From an uncultured Bacillota bacterium (lineage in GTDB: Bacteria > Bacillota > Clostridia > Oscillospirales > Oscillospiraceae), in assembly GCA_947645675.1 (NCBI GenBank), contig CANSDP010000001.1, positions 298,053-362,052 of the forward strand: a stretch of DNA of 64,000 bases. The letters are read 5' to 3'. Position numbers and translations under genes: made by a program. The stretch's first letter is position 1. The number at the start of each line of letters is the position of its first letter. The notes beneath the pieces were generated by a model. It was not told the origin of the DNA, searched no databases, and saw only the letters and a list, made by a program, of their open reading frames with translations. Positions 7,296-16,082 of this stretch are shown here, piece by piece.

Positions 7296-8534
7296 CTAAC
7301 GCGCGGTGACGCCCTCAGCCAACCGGTCCAGCTGCGCCTGGAGGGAGGCCCCGGAGGGGTTCCCCGCCGCTAAATTTAAGGCAAATTCGGACACGGGGTC
7401 CCAGAATTTTCCGCCTACCCGCTGGAGCTGGGAAAACTCCGATTGGGCGAGCAGAGCCGCGATAGCCGGCGAGGCCTGGACCTGCGGGGAATTTGCCGCG
7501 TTGATATTGGCCGGTCCCTGTCCCCGCTGCTCAAAGCGCAGGCGCTGGTTTTCCTCGCTGGTGATCCACTCCGCCAGCCGCGCCGCCCAGTCTGGGTGGC
7601 TGGAGTAGGCATTCACGCCGATCAGCTTGCAGCCGGAGAAGGAGGCCATCTGCACCTGCCTGCCCCCGCAGGTATAGGAGGGGAGCTTGGCCGCTCCCAT
7701 ATTATTTCCCCAAACTTCCTGAATAGCCACCGCGTTCCAGACGCCGCTCACTCCGGCGATCACAGAGCCGTCCTGCACACCGGCCATAAATTCCTGATCC
7801 GTCATGCTGGCAAAGCCGGGGCTGGCCGCGATGGACAGCATGGACTCCGCCACGTCAACACCCCGTATGGCCCCCTCGGTGCTGTTCCAGGTGCAGTAGT
7901 TGGTCAGGCCGTCGTCGTTGAGGCCCACCGTCAGGCCGGTGTTGCCGAAAAAGGCGTAGACATACCAGGCGGAGGACCAGTCCATGGTCACCAGCCGTCC
8001 GGCCTGGGCGGCCAGCTCCACCATCCGCTCCAGACTTTGGACGTCCTCGTCGGAGAAGTAGGCCTTGTTGTAATATAGAAAGTAGCCGTTGTCCGCCGTC
8101 AGGGGGTAGGCGTAGAGGGAGCCGCCCACGCTGGCCGCCTCCACTGCGGCGGAGAGGCTGGCACTTCGGATGGTCTCGCTGTCCTCGATGGGGTCCAGGC
8201 CCCCGGCCGCCGCCAGAGCGGACACCTGATCGTCGGCGAAGGCAAATACATCCGCGCCCCCCTCCAGATCACCCAGCATCACGTCCTTACAGTTGGATTC
8301 GCTCTGCGGCTGAAAGGTGATTTGGAAGCTGGCCTGACCGGCGTAATAGGATTGGAATGAAGCAAAAATTTCTTGAAGCAGAGCCTCGTCCTCCTCGGCC
8401 CCCCACACCGTCAGCTGAATGGTTCCGGTTTCCGCTTCCGGCTCTGGAGGGGGAGTGTCCTCCCGGCCGCCGCAGGCGGTCAGCAAAACCAGCAACAGAA
8501 TAGAGCACAACAAAGAGAAACATGTTTTCTTCAT
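7296..8534 (-). CDS. Extracellular solute-binding lipoprotein (ABC family 1 type), no permease nearby
   Basis: 412 residues. A lipoprotein signal (MKKTCFSLLCSILLLVLLTAC, lipid-anchored Cys in the LTAC lipobox) is followed by TIQLTVWGAEED, the usual first strand of family 1 sugar-binding proteins. The ATG at 8532-8534 has AAGGGTGG in front. Family 1 proteins normally deliver sugars or oligosaccharides to two permeases. None is present; the next gene is a chemoreceptor, which suggests a role in sensing. The ligand is unknown. Confidence 0.9.
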   Translation of the reverse strand: MKKTCFSLLCSILLLVLLTACGGREDTPPPEPEAETGTIQLTVWGAEEDEALLQEIFASFQSYYAGQASFQITFQPQSESNCKDVMLGDLEGGADVFAFADDQVSALAAAGGLDPIEDSETIRSASLSAAVEAASVGGSLYAYPLTADNGYFLYYNKAYFSDEDVQSLERMVELAAQAGRLVTMDWSSAWYVYAFFGNTGLTVGLNDDGLTNYCTWNSTEGAIRGVDVAESMLSIAASPGFASMTDQEFMAGVQDGSVIAGVSGVWNAVAIQEVWGNNMGAAKLPSYTCGGRQVQMASFSGCKLIGVNAYSSHPDWAARLAEWITSEENQRLRFEQRGQGPANINAANSPQVQASPAIAALLAQSEFSQLQRVGGKFWDPVSEFALNLAAGNPSGASLQAQLDRLAEGVTAR

Positions 8535-8565
8535 CAGCAACCACCCTTACAATTTGTTCCAAGAT

Positions 8566-8595
8566 ATTATAGCACATGACCGGCGGTACTGACAA
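8566..8595 (-). promoter_or_regulatory. Promoter of the solute-binding protein/chemoreceptor operon
   Basis: Minus strand TTGTCA (8590-8595), 18-base spacer, TATAAT (8566-8571), 32 bases before the start codon. It overlaps the end of the 77-codon frame upstream. Confidence 0.65.
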
Positions 8596-8800
8596 CTACC
8601 TTTATACGAAATGGAGGAGTGAAACTGTAGGGAATGCCATCCGCCTGACGCTGGCGGATAAATTCCCGCTCTGTCTGAGCCGCATAGCTCAGCAGCTGGA
8701 GCACATTTTCCCCACCATCTGCTCTGATAGTAAGATATTTTTCCGGGGTTTCTATATCTGAGCCGGGCGCTTTCTGTGATACAAGGCAGGAAAATTTCAT
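8567..8800 (-). CDS. Hypothetical protein, 77 residues, doubtful
   Basis: Frame starting MKFSCLVSQKAPGSDIETPE and ending VVSTAGHVL. The composition is protein-like (charged segments and a KYLTIRADGGENVLQLL stretch), but no ribosome binding site is visible before the ATG and the last codons coincide with a strong promoter. No family is recognised. It fills the space between two divergent, well-supported genes. It may be a real small gene with weak initiation, or chance. Confidence 0.3.
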   Translation of the reverse strand: MKFSCLVSQKAPGSDIETPEKYLTIRADGGENVLQLLSYAAQTEREFIRQRQADGIPYSFTPPFRIKVVVSTAGHVL

Positions 8801-8857
8801 ATAGTTGAATCACAAGGCCCCATGTGGGGAAAACAGAATGGAATGGGAGTGCGTGTC

Positions 8858-9649
8858 ATGACGGAAAAGCGGGAGCGGGTCAGGATCATCTACATCGGAA
8901 GGCGGTGGTGGACAGCGCTGGCCTGTCTGTGTCTGGCGGCGGTGATGTTCTATGTGGTCAACTACCCCGCCGCGGTAGGGGCGTCGGCAGCTGCCCGGCA
9001 GCTGCCCATCTACTGTGTTCAGCGAGATCAGAAGCTGGTGTCCATCAGCTTTGACGCCGCCTGGGGCAACGAGGACACCCAGCAGCTCATCGACATATTG
9101 GAGCAGTACAGCGTGAAGGCCACCTTCTTTGTGGTGGGAGACTGGGTGGACAAATATCCGGAGTCGGTAAAGGCCCTTCACGACGCGGGCCATGAGGTGA
9201 TGAACCACTCCAATACCCACGCACACTACCCCCAGCTGTCCGCCGACGAGGTGGTCGCCGACCTGAACGCCTGCAATGACAAGATCGAGGCGGTCACCGG
9301 CGTGCGGCCCACCCTGGTCCGCCTACCCTATGGGGATTATGACGACAACTCCATCAACGCGGTCCGCTCCATCGGCATGGAGCCCATCCAGTGGGACGTG
9401 GACAGCCTGGACTGGAAGGACTTGTCCGCCGGAGAGATTACCCGGCGGGTGACCTCCAAGGTACAGCCCGGGTCCATCGTCCTGTTTCACAACGCCGCCC
9501 TTCACACGCCGGAGGCCCTCCCCGGCATCATTCAGACCCTGCTCCAGGAGGGCTATACCTTCGTCCCCATCTCTCAGATCATCCTCACCGGGGACTATAC
9601 CATTGACCACACCGGGCGGCAGTGTCCGGCAAAAGGGGACGCGGCGTAG
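8858..9649 (+). CDS. Polysaccharide deacetylase, PdaB-like (NodB domain)
   Basis: 263 residues. A membrane anchor is at about 20-36, followed by a NodB domain at about 62-245. Motifs: SFDAAWGNED (metal-binding Asp, PdaB-type variant of the usual TFDDGP), HSNTH (metal His pair), RLPYGDYDD and a C-terminal LFHN. Such proteins remove acetyl groups from peptidoglycan or other GlcNAc polymers outside the membrane; PdaB proteins act in spore cortex formation. The ATG at 8858 is chosen because GGGAG lies 9 bases upstream; 12 further codons are open but lack a site. The stop codon lies in the loop of the following hairpin. Confidence 0.9.
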   Translation: MTEKRERVRIIYIGRRWWTALACLCLAAVMFYVVNYPAAVGASAAARQLPIYCVQRDQKLVSISFDAAWGNEDTQQLIDILEQYSVKATFFVVGDWVDKYPESVKALHDAGHEVMNHSNTHAHYPQLSADEVVADLNACNDKIEAVTGVRPTLVRLPYGDYDDNSINAVRSIGMEPIQWDVDSLDWKDLSAGEITRRVTSKVQPGSIVLFHNAALHTPEALPGIIQTLLQEGYTFVPISQIILTGDYTIDHTGRQCPAKGDAA

Positions 9650-9660
9650 AGCCGCGTCCC
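9636..9660. terminator. Shared hairpin terminator between convergent genes
   Basis: Perfect 10-base stem GGGACGCGGC/GCCGCGTCCC. The minus-strand flank is TTTTGCC, serving glgX. The deacetylase stop codon lies in the loop. Confidence 0.65.
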
Positions 9661-9672
9661 TCTGGTTATGGT

Positions 9673-11778
9673 CTATTTGCCCACAAACACCATCACGCTC
9701 CGGGGGCGGACGGAGATTTGAAGGCCGGAAACGGGAATTTCGGACTGCTCCGCCTGCCAGGTGTCCACCGCCCGGTGCCAGCCCATGGAGGCGGGCAGCT
9801 GGGGCAGGGTGACGGACAGCTCCTCCCACCAGGCGTTGGAGGCCACATAGACCACCTGGGGCCCGGCGTCCCGCTCCCAGCCGGAGAACATCACGCCCAC
9901 ATAGCGGTCGTAGCTGTCAAAGGGCCGGTCCCGCCAGGGGGTGACGCCGTGGAAGCTCACGTCGGGGAAGCCGCAGGAGCCGTCGCCGGTCTGGGCCCGG
10001 ACCACCCGGTGCTCCTTGCGGAAGCGGATCATATATTGGAAGAACTCGAACATATCCCGGTTGGACTCCAGCCGGTCCCAGTCCAGCCAGGAGATCATGT
10101 TGTCCTGACAGTAGGCGTTGTTGTTGCCGAACTGGGTGTTGCAGAACTCGTCTCCGGCCAGAAACATGGGGGTCCCCCGGGAGCACATGAGCAGGGCGAA
10201 GGCGTTGCGGCACATCCGGCGGCGGAGGGCGTTGATCTCCGGGTTGTCCGACTCACCCTCCGCGCCGCAGTTCCAGCTGTTGTTGTCGTTGGTGCCGTCG
10301 GTGTTGTTCCAGCCGTTGGCCAGATTGTGCTTTTCGTTGTAGCAGAACAGGTCCCAGAGGGTGAAGCCGTCGTGGCAGGTGATGAAGTTTACCGAGGCGT
10401 TGGTGCGGCCCTGACTGCCGTACATATCCTGAGAGCCCATCAGACGCAGGGCGGCCAACTGGGCGCACCCCTCGCTGCCCTTGAGGTAGCGGCGCAGGTC
10501 GTCCCGGTAGCGGCCGTTCCACTCCGCCCACCGGTTCCAGGCGGGGAAGGTGCCCACCTGGTAAAGCCCCCCGGCGTCCCAGGCCTCGGCGATGAGCTTC
10601 ACGTCCCCCAGAATGGGGTCGAAGGCCAGGGACTGGAGCAGGGGCGGGGCCCCCATGGGGGAGCCGTCCTCACTGCGGCCAAGGATGGAGGCCAGATCGA
10701 ACCGGAAGCCGTCCACGCGGTAGGTGGTGACCCAGTAGCGCAGACAGTCCAGGATCATCTGACGGACCACGGGATGGTTGCAGTTCATGGTGTTGCCGCA
10801 GCCGGAGAAGTTATAGTAGCGCCCGTCGGGGGTAAGGAGGTAGTAGATGTTGTTGTCAAAGCCCTTGAAGGAGAACACGGGGCCCCGCTCGTCCCCCTCC
10901 GCCGTGTGGTTGAATACCACGTCCAGATAGACCTCGATCCCCCGCTGGTGACAGGCCTGAATGAGGCGCTTGAGCTCGTTGCCCTCCCGGTTGTACTCGG
11001 TGGAGGCGGTGTAGCTGGTGTTGGGGGCGAAAAAGCTCACCGTGCTGTAGCCCCAGTAGTTGAACAGAGTCTTGCCGTCCACCTGACGGAAGTCCTGCAT
11101 CTCGTCAAACTCGAAGATGGGCATCAGCTCGATGGCGTTGACCCCCAGCTCCTGAATATAGTCCAGCTTCTCCATCAGGCCGGCGAAGGTGCCGGGGTGG
11201 GCGACCCCGGAGGAGAGGGCCTTGGTGAAGCCCCGGACGTGGAGCTCATAGATAATCAGGTCCTCCATGGGCAGGAGGGGCTGGTGATTGCCCCGCCAGT
11301 CGAAGTCGTCCTTGACCACCCGGGCCTTGTAGTGCTGACGGCCCGCAGGGGGCTTGATGCCCCACTGGCTCTGGCCGGTGACCGCCTTGGCGTAGGGGTC
11401 CAGCAGATAGCGGCTTCCGTCGAAAAGCAGGCCCTTGGCGGGGTCGTAGGGGCCCTCCACCCGGTAGGCGTACTCAAACTCGTCGATGTTCAGCTTGAAG
11501 ACGATCATAGAGTAGACATCGCCGATCCGGTAGTTTTTGGGGAAGGGAATCACGGCGTAGGGCTCGTCCGCCTTCCTGTGGAAGAGGAGCAGAGAGATGG
11601 CCTCCGCGCCCTTGGAGTGGACGGTGAAGTTGACGCCGCCGGGGATGGCGGTGGCACCGTTTGTCTCATAAAGGCCGGGGCGGATATCGAATCCGTCCAC
11701 ATGGTCCATGGGGACCAGGTGGATGGAGCGGGACAGGCCGATCTGAACGGGCTCCTGGGCGCTGACGGTTTTCTCCAT
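9673..11778 (-). CDS. glgX: Glycogen debranching enzyme, GlgX/isoamylase type
   Basis: 701 residues. An N-terminal CBM48-like beta sandwich (about 20-150) precedes a GH13 barrel. Landmarks: DVVFNHTAEG (region I), DGFRFDLAS (nucleophile Asp), LIAEAWDAGG (acid/base Glu) and NFITCHDGFTLWDL (transition-state Asp). It hydrolyses alpha-1,6 branches of glycogen or limit dextrin in the cytoplasm. The same frame is open without stops to about 13704, but that part is antisense to two real genes. The ATG at 11776-11778 has AAGGAGGAAC in front and fits the family. A TATAAT (11819-11824, minus strand) lies 40 bases upstream. Confidence 0.95.
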   Translation of the reverse strand: MEKTVSAQEPVQIGLSRSIHLVPMDHVDGFDIRPGLYETNGATAIPGGVNFTVHSKGAEAISLLLFHRKADEPYAVIPFPKNYRIGDVYSMIVFKLNIDEFEYAYRVEGPYDPAKGLLFDGSRYLLDPYAKAVTGQSQWGIKPPAGRQHYKARVVKDDFDWRGNHQPLLPMEDLIIYELHVRGFTKALSSGVAHPGTFAGLMEKLDYIQELGVNAIELMPIFEFDEMQDFRQVDGKTLFNYWGYSTVSFFAPNTSYTASTEYNREGNELKRLIQACHQRGIEVYLDVVFNHTAEGDERGPVFSFKGFDNNIYYLLTPDGRYYNFSGCGNTMNCNHPVVRQMILDCLRYWVTTYRVDGFRFDLASILGRSEDGSPMGAPPLLQSLAFDPILGDVKLIAEAWDAGGLYQVGTFPAWNRWAEWNGRYRDDLRRYLKGSEGCAQLAALRLMGSQDMYGSQGRTNASVNFITCHDGFTLWDLFCYNEKHNLANGWNNTDGTNDNNSWNCGAEGESDNPEINALRRRMCRNAFALLMCSRGTPMFLAGDEFCNTQFGNNNAYCQDNMISWLDWDRLESNRDMFEFFQYMIRFRKEHRVVRAQTGDGSCGFPDVSFHGVTPWRDRPFDSYDRYVGVMFSGWERDAGPQVVYVASNAWWEELSVTLPQLPASMGWHRAVDTWQAEQSEIPVSGLQISVRPRSVMVFVGK

Positions 11779-11855
11779 ATCGGTTCCTCCTTGTTTTAGC
11801 CGGGATGTTTGATTTCTTATTATAACACCTGAAACCAAATCCGTAAAGAAAAGGA

Positions 11856-11885
11856 TTGCCCAATCTGGCGAATCTGTGGTATAAT
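11856..11885 (+). promoter_or_regulatory. Promoter of the DUF362-ABC transporter operon
   Basis: TTGCCC (11856-11861), 18-base spacer, TATAAT (11880-11885), 44 bases before the start codon. Confidence 0.65.
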
Positions 11886-11928
11886 AACCGCCAATGCGGT
11901 TTCCGTTTTGCTGCCTAAGGAGGAACAT

Positions 11929-12990
11929 ATGGGAAAAATCTACCAAATTTACGGCGACGGCGCCCACGGGATGACGATAGCTCTGATGGAAGCGGCTCAG
12001 GTGGCGGACATGATTCCCGCCGGGGCCAGCATCGCCCTCAAGCCCAACCTGGTGGTGTCCCGCCCGGCGGAGGAGGGGGCCACCACCCACCCCGGCGTGC
12101 TGTCCGGGGCCATCGAGTATTTGCAGGGAAAGGGCTTTTCTGACATCAGCGTGATTGAGAGCGCCTGGGTGGGGGACAGCACCCAGCGGGCCTTCCGCAT
12201 CTGCGGCTGTGAGGAGCTGGCGGAGCGGTATCACGTCCCCTTCTACGACCTGAAGCAGGACAAGACCCGCCTGGTGGACACCCCCCTGCGGCCTATGGAG
12301 ATCTGCCGCCGGGCGCTGGACGCGGACTTTCTCATTGACCTGCCCGTCCTCAAGGGCCACTGTCAGACGGCCATGACCTGCGCGCTGAAAAACTGCAAGG
12401 GCTGTATCCCCGACAGGGAGAAGCGCCGCTTTCACACCGAGGGGCTGATGAAGCCCATCGCCGCCCTGGCCGCCGCCCTCCGGCCTCAGCTGACCATTGT
12501 GGACAGCATCTGCGGCGACCTGGACTTTGAGGAGGGGGGCAGTCCCGTCCACACCGGGCGGATGTATCTGGGGACCGACCCCGTTCAGGTGGACGCCTAC
12601 GGCTGCCAGCTGCTGGGCCTGGACCTGAGCGAGGCGCCCTACATCGCCCTGGCGGAGGAGTGGGGGGCGGGCTGCAGCCGGGTGGAGCCGGAGGACGTGG
12701 TCCTGCTCAACCAGCCCGACCCGTCGGCGGCATACCCCAGGCCCTCCCGGAAGGTGGCCGCCCTCACCCGGAGGGTGGACGCCCGGTCGGCCTGCTCGGC
12801 CTGCTACGCCGCCCTGGTCCGGGCCCTCCACCTCAGCGGGGCCAAGCCGGAGAAAATCGCCATCGGCCAGGGCTGGAAGGGGGTCCCCTTCGACGGCCTG
12901 GGCATTGGAAGCTGCTGCGGCCAGGCGGCCTGTCAGGTGAAGGGGTGTCCCCCCGCGGTGGCAGACATCATAGCCGCCCTCTCTGAGTGA
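11929..12990 (+). CDS. DUF362 domain-containing protein
   Basis: 353 residues. The DUF362 core is visible: ALKPNLVVSRP near residue 30-40, THPGVLSGAIEYL, then IDLPVLKGHCQTAMTCALKNCKG. Eight or more Cys occur, including a C-terminal cluster (SACSACYA, SCCGQAACQVKGC) that could bind a metal or Fe-S centre, although the classic CxxCxxCxxxC ferredoxin is not seen. The biochemical role of DUF362 is not established. The start has AAGGAGG at 11917-11923. It lies 30 bases ahead of an amino-acid ABC permease and is probably co-transcribed with it. Confidence 0.85.
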   Translation: MGKIYQIYGDGAHGMTIALMEAAQVADMIPAGASIALKPNLVVSRPAEEGATTHPGVLSGAIEYLQGKGFSDISVIESAWVGDSTQRAFRICGCEELAERYHVPFYDLKQDKTRLVDTPLRPMEICRRALDADFLIDLPVLKGHCQTAMTCALKNCKGCIPDREKRRFHTEGLMKPIAALAAALRPQLTIVDSICGDLDFEEGGSPVHTGRMYLGTDPVQVDAYGCQLLGLDLSEAPYIALAEEWGAGCSRVEPEDVVLLNQPDPSAAYPRPSRKVAALTRRVDARSACSACYAALVRALHLSGAKPEKIAIGQGWKGVPFDGLGIGSCCGQAACQVKGCPPAVADIIAALSE

Positions 12991-13020
12991 CCGAAGAATA
13001 CCGAAACAGGAGCGAACGAC

Positions 13021-13689
13021 ATGCTGGACTCGCGGCTCATCGACATATTTGTGGATTCCTTCCCAAAGATTCTCATTCCCGGCCTGACGGCCACCGTCCC
13101 CCTCACCGCCATCTCCTTTTCGCTGGCGATGGTCATCGCGGTGGCGGTGGCCTTGGTCCAGTATGCCCGGGTCCCGGTGCTGAGGCAGCTGTGCCGGTTT
13201 TATATCTGGGTCATCCGGGGCACCCCGCTGCTGGTGCAGCTGTTTCTGGTGTTCTATGGACTGGCAAAGGTGGGGCTGGTGCTGGCCCCCTTTCCCGCCG
13301 CCGTGCTGGTCTTTTCCATCAACGAAGGGGCCTACTGCGCCGAGACCGTCCGGGGGGCGCTGGAGTCCATCCCCGGCGGTCAGCTGGAGGCGGGCCGGTG
13401 CTTGGGGCTGACCTGGCTTCAGACCGTCCGCTCCGTCATCCTGCCCCAGGCCATGCGGGCCGCTTTTCCCGCCCTGTCCAACTCCCTCATCGCCATGATT
13501 AAGGATACCTCCCTGGTGTCCAACATCACCATGACGGAGATGTTCCGGGCCACCGTGCAGATCAACGCCAGCGTCTATGAGCCCCTGCTGCTGTACACCG
13601 AGGTGGCCCTGGTCTATCTGCTGTTTTCCACCGTCCTCACCGGGCTCCAGCGCTGGGGGGAGAAGCGGCTGGGGGCCTACGCCCTGTAG
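13021..13689 (+). CDS. Amino-acid ABC transporter permease (HisM/GlnP type)
   Basis: 222 residues with about five membrane helices. The binding-protein-dependent transport loop includes EAGRCLGLTWLQTVRSVILPQA (EAA motif), which contacts the ATPase. Early motif: RGTPLLVQLFLVFYG, characteristic of polar amino-acid permeases. It sits 36 bases ahead of its binding protein. No ATP-binding subunit follows, so it must use one encoded elsewhere. Confidence 0.93.
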   Translation: MLDSRLIDIFVDSFPKILIPGLTATVPLTAISFSLAMVIAVAVALVQYARVPVLRQLCRFYIWVIRGTPLLVQLFLVFYGLAKVGLVLAPFPAAVLVFSINEGAYCAETVRGALESIPGGQLEAGRCLGLTWLQTVRSVILPQAMRAAFPALSNSLIAMIKDTSLVSNITMTEMFRATVQINASVYEPLLLYTEVALVYLLFSTVLTGLQRWGEKRLGAYAL

Positions 13690-13725
13690 CACGGGTTCAT
13701 ACATATTCTAAAGGAGTGTTATTCC

Positions 13726-14541
13726 ATGAAAAACAGAATTTTTCCGGCCCTGGCGGCCGGCGTCCTGGCCTTGACCACCCTGACCGCCTGCGGCGGAGGA
13801 CAGCCCCCCCAGTCCGAGGAGAAGGGGGGCGACCTGCTGGCCGCGATCCAGGCCAAGGGGGAAATCGTGGTGGCGATGGAGGGCACCTGGGCCCCTTGGA
13901 CCTATCACGACGAGGCCGGCGAGCTGGTGGGCTACGACGTGGAGGTGGCCCAGGCGGTGGCGGAGGAGCTGGGGGTGAAGGTCTCCTTCGCTGAGAGCGG
14001 CTGGGACAGCCTGCTGGCCGGACTGGAGTCGGGCCGCTATGACATCATCGTCAACGGCGTGGAGATCGACGAGGCCCGCCAGGAGAAGTTTGACTTCTCC
14101 GTCCCCTACGCCTACAACCGCACCGCCGTCATTGTCCGGGGGGACAATGAGGAGATCCAGTCCATGGAGGACCTGGAGGGCAAGCAGACCGCAAATACCA
14201 TCTCCAGCACCTACGCCGCCGTGGCCCAGAAGTACGGCGCCGAGGTCACCGGCGTGGACGACCTGAATCAGACCTTCGAGCTGCTCACCAGCGGCCGTAT
14301 CGACGCCACCCTCAACGCCGACGTGAGCTATCACGACTACATGCGGGCCCACCCGGAGGCGGATATCAAAATCGCCTGCCTGGACCCGGACCCCACCCAG
14401 GTGGCTATCCCCATGCGCAAGGGGGAGGAGAGCGCCGCCCTCCGGGAGGCCATCGACAAGGCCCTCACCCAGCTTTCGGAGGACGGGACCCTCACAGAGC
14501 TGTCCACGAAATACTTTGGCGTGGATATTTCCCAAAAGTAA
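13726..14541 (+). CDS. Amino-acid ABC transporter substrate-binding lipoprotein (SBP_bac_3)
   Basis: 271 residues. A lipoprotein signal ends in LTTLTACGGG with the lipid Cys near residue 22. The family 3 binding domain follows, with GTWAPWTYHDEAGELVGYDV, the usual first-lobe ligand segment, and the hinge NGVEIDEARQEKFDFSVPY. It captures a polar or acidic amino acid for the adjacent permease. The ribosome binding site AAAGGAG is ideal. It ends near a GC-rich hairpin. Confidence 0.93.
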   Translation: MKNRIFPALAAGVLALTTLTACGGGQPPQSEEKGGDLLAAIQAKGEIVVAMEGTWAPWTYHDEAGELVGYDVEVAQAVAEELGVKVSFAESGWDSLLAGLESGRYDIIVNGVEIDEARQEKFDFSVPYAYNRTAVIVRGDNEEIQSMEDLEGKQTANTISSTYAAVAQKYGAEVTGVDDLNQTFELLTSGRIDATLNADVSYHDYMRAHPEADIKIACLDPDPTQVAIPMRKGEESAALREAIDKALTQLSEDGTLTELSTKYFGVDISQK

Positions 14542-14547
14542 CGAAAA

Positions 14548-14569
14548 CCGGCGGCTGTTTGGCCGCCGG
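14548..14569 (+). terminator. Hairpin after the amino-acid binding protein gene
   Basis: CCGGCGGC/GCCGCCGG stem with a six-base loop, 7 bases after the stop. No T-run follows, so termination efficiency is uncertain. Confidence 0.45.
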
Positions 14570-14593
14570 GAGTGTCCCATTCACGGATTTTGT

Positions 14594-14620
14594 GCAGGGG
14601 CGGCCTGTGGCCGCCCCTGC
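14594..14620. repeat. REP-like palindrome, copy 1
   Basis: Perfect 11-base arms GCAGGGGCGGC/GCCGCCCCTGC around CTGTG. The core GGGGCGGCCTGTG recurs at 24136-24213 and, degraded, near 27224-27246, always between genes. This suggests a dispersed intergenic repeat family. Confidence 0.6.
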
Positions 14621-14691
14621 AACCGCACCAATTTTCCTGATCGCAATAAGGATAAAATGCGCAATAGAACACTCCCACGCCGCCCAGCACA

Positions 14692-14729
14692 TTGACAGAT
14701 GGGGAGATTTCCTCTAAAATAGAGGAAAT
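14692..14729 (+). promoter_or_regulatory. Promoter of the NhaC-type antiporter with a dyad over the -10
   Basis: TTGACA (14692-14697), 17-base spacer, TAAAAT (14715-14720). A dyad with 10-base perfect arms, ATTTCCTCTA/TAGAGGAAAT (14707-14729), is centred on the -10 box, placed like a repressor site. Confidence 0.7.
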
Positions 14730-14756
14730 TTGGGGAGAAGGAGCGTATCATTACTT

Positions 14757-16076
14757 ATGCGCAATGGAAAAAAATCTGAGGAAAACCCGGTCGCGCTGCT
14801 GCCAATTCTGGTCTTTTTGGTGCTGTACCTGGGCATGGGCCTGATTTTTGAGTATGGTATGGGCATCCAAATGGCCTTTTACGACATTCCCATCGTAGTG
14901 GTCTTTATGGCCGCTCTGCTGGTGGCCTGCCTGCAAAACAGGGCGCTGGCCTTCGACGGAAAGATGGCGGTGATGGCCCGGGGAGTGGGCGACAAGAATA
15001 TCATGACCATGATTTTGATCTTCCTGGTGGCCGGGGTCTTTGTGGGCGTCACCGGGCGGAGCAGCGCCGAGGCGGTGGCCTATTTCCTGCTGTCCGTCAC
15101 TCCAGCCTGGGCCTCGGTGGCGGTGCTGTTCGTGGCCGCCTGCTTTGTGTCCACCGCTATGGGCACCTCGGTGGGCACCATCACCCTGATCACCCCCATC
15201 GCCGCGGCGGTGTCCAATGTGTCCGGCTTTTCCATGGCCCTGTGCGTGGGCTCGGTGATGGGCGGGGCCATGTTTGGCGATAACCTGTCCTTTATCTCCG
15301 ATACCACCATCGCCGCCTGCAGCACTCAGGGCTGCGCGATGCGGGACAAGTTCCGGGCCAACTTCAAGATCGCCCTGCCCGCCGCCGCGGTCACTCTGGC
15401 GGTGATTCTGTTCCAGTCCCTCCACGCGGGGGTGGGGCAGATCGACATTCCCGACTACAATCTGCTGCTGCTCATTCCCTATGTGCTGGTACTGATTGGC
15501 GGTATCATGGGGCTGAATGTGTTTGTGGTACTGCTGGTGGGCATCGCGGCCGGTATCGCCATCGTGCTGCCCACCGGGACGGTGGACTTCATGAGCCTTC
15601 TGAAAAGCACGAAGGAGGGCGCGGCCGGGATGTTTGAGACCATCATGGTCACCATCCTGGTGTCCGCCATGTGCGCCCTTATCCGGGAGCACGGCGGCTT
15701 TGAGGCCCTGCTGGCTTTCATCCGCCGGGTGTTCAAGGGCCGGGTGGGGGGCCGCTTGGGCGTGGGCCTGCTGGTAGGAGCCATGGATATCGCCACCGCC
15801 AACAACACGGTGGCAATCGTCATGGCCGGCCCCATCGCCAAGGAGATCAGCCAGGAGTACGGCATCACCCCCAGGGAGTCGGCCTCCCTGCTGGACACCT
15901 TCTCCTGCGTGTTCCAGGGGATCATCCCCTACGGCGCGCAGATGCTGATGGCCGTCTCCGCCGCCGGAGGGGCGGTGTCCGCCTTCCAGATTATGCCCTG
16001 CCTCTACTACCCCTATCTGCTGGCCGCCGCCTCCCTGGCCTATATTCTGATTGGCGCGGGGCGGAGGAGCAAATAG
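14757..16076 (+). CDS. Na+/H+ antiporter NhaC family protein
   Basis: 439 residues with about eleven hydrophobic segments. Motifs of the NhaC group are visible: TAMGTSVGTITLITPIA, GGAMFGDNLSFISDTTIAA and, near the C-terminus, FQGIIPYGAQML. The family exchanges cytoplasmic Na+ for protons or carries organic anions with Na+. The ATG at 14757 follows AGAAGGAG by 13 bases, slightly long; no better start is seen. It is a single-gene unit with its own promoter and ends at a bidirectional hairpin. Confidence 0.88.
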   Translation: MRNGKKSEENPVALLPILVFLVLYLGMGLIFEYGMGIQMAFYDIPIVVVFMAALLVACLQNRALAFDGKMAVMARGVGDKNIMTMILIFLVAGVFVGVTGRSSAEAVAYFLLSVTPAWASVAVLFVAACFVSTAMGTSVGTITLITPIAAAVSNVSGFSMALCVGSVMGGAMFGDNLSFISDTTIAACSTQGCAMRDKFRANFKIALPAAAVTLAVILFQSLHAGVGQIDIPDYNLLLLIPYVLVLIGGIMGLNVFVVLLVGIAAGIAIVLPTGTVDFMSLLKSTKEGAAGMFETIMVTILVSAMCALIREHGGFEALLAFIRRVFKGRVGGRLGVGLLVGAMDIATANNTVAIVMAGPIAKEISQEYGITPRESASLLDTFSCVFQGIIPYGAQMLMAVSAAGGAVSAFQIMPCLYYPYLLAAASLAYILIGAGRRSK

Positions 16077-16082
16077 ACAGAA

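Noticed and set aside
9622..11799. A 725-codon plus-strand frame opposite glgX
   Set aside because: Val/Gly/His-rich shadow of the real gene on the other strand, no ribosome binding site or family motif.
9673..13704. A 1343-codon open frame on the minus strand
   Set aside because: Only the 9673-11778 part is glgX. The rest is antisense to the DUF362 and permease genes and has low-complexity Gly/His/Gln-rich sequence typical of GC-rich shadow frames.
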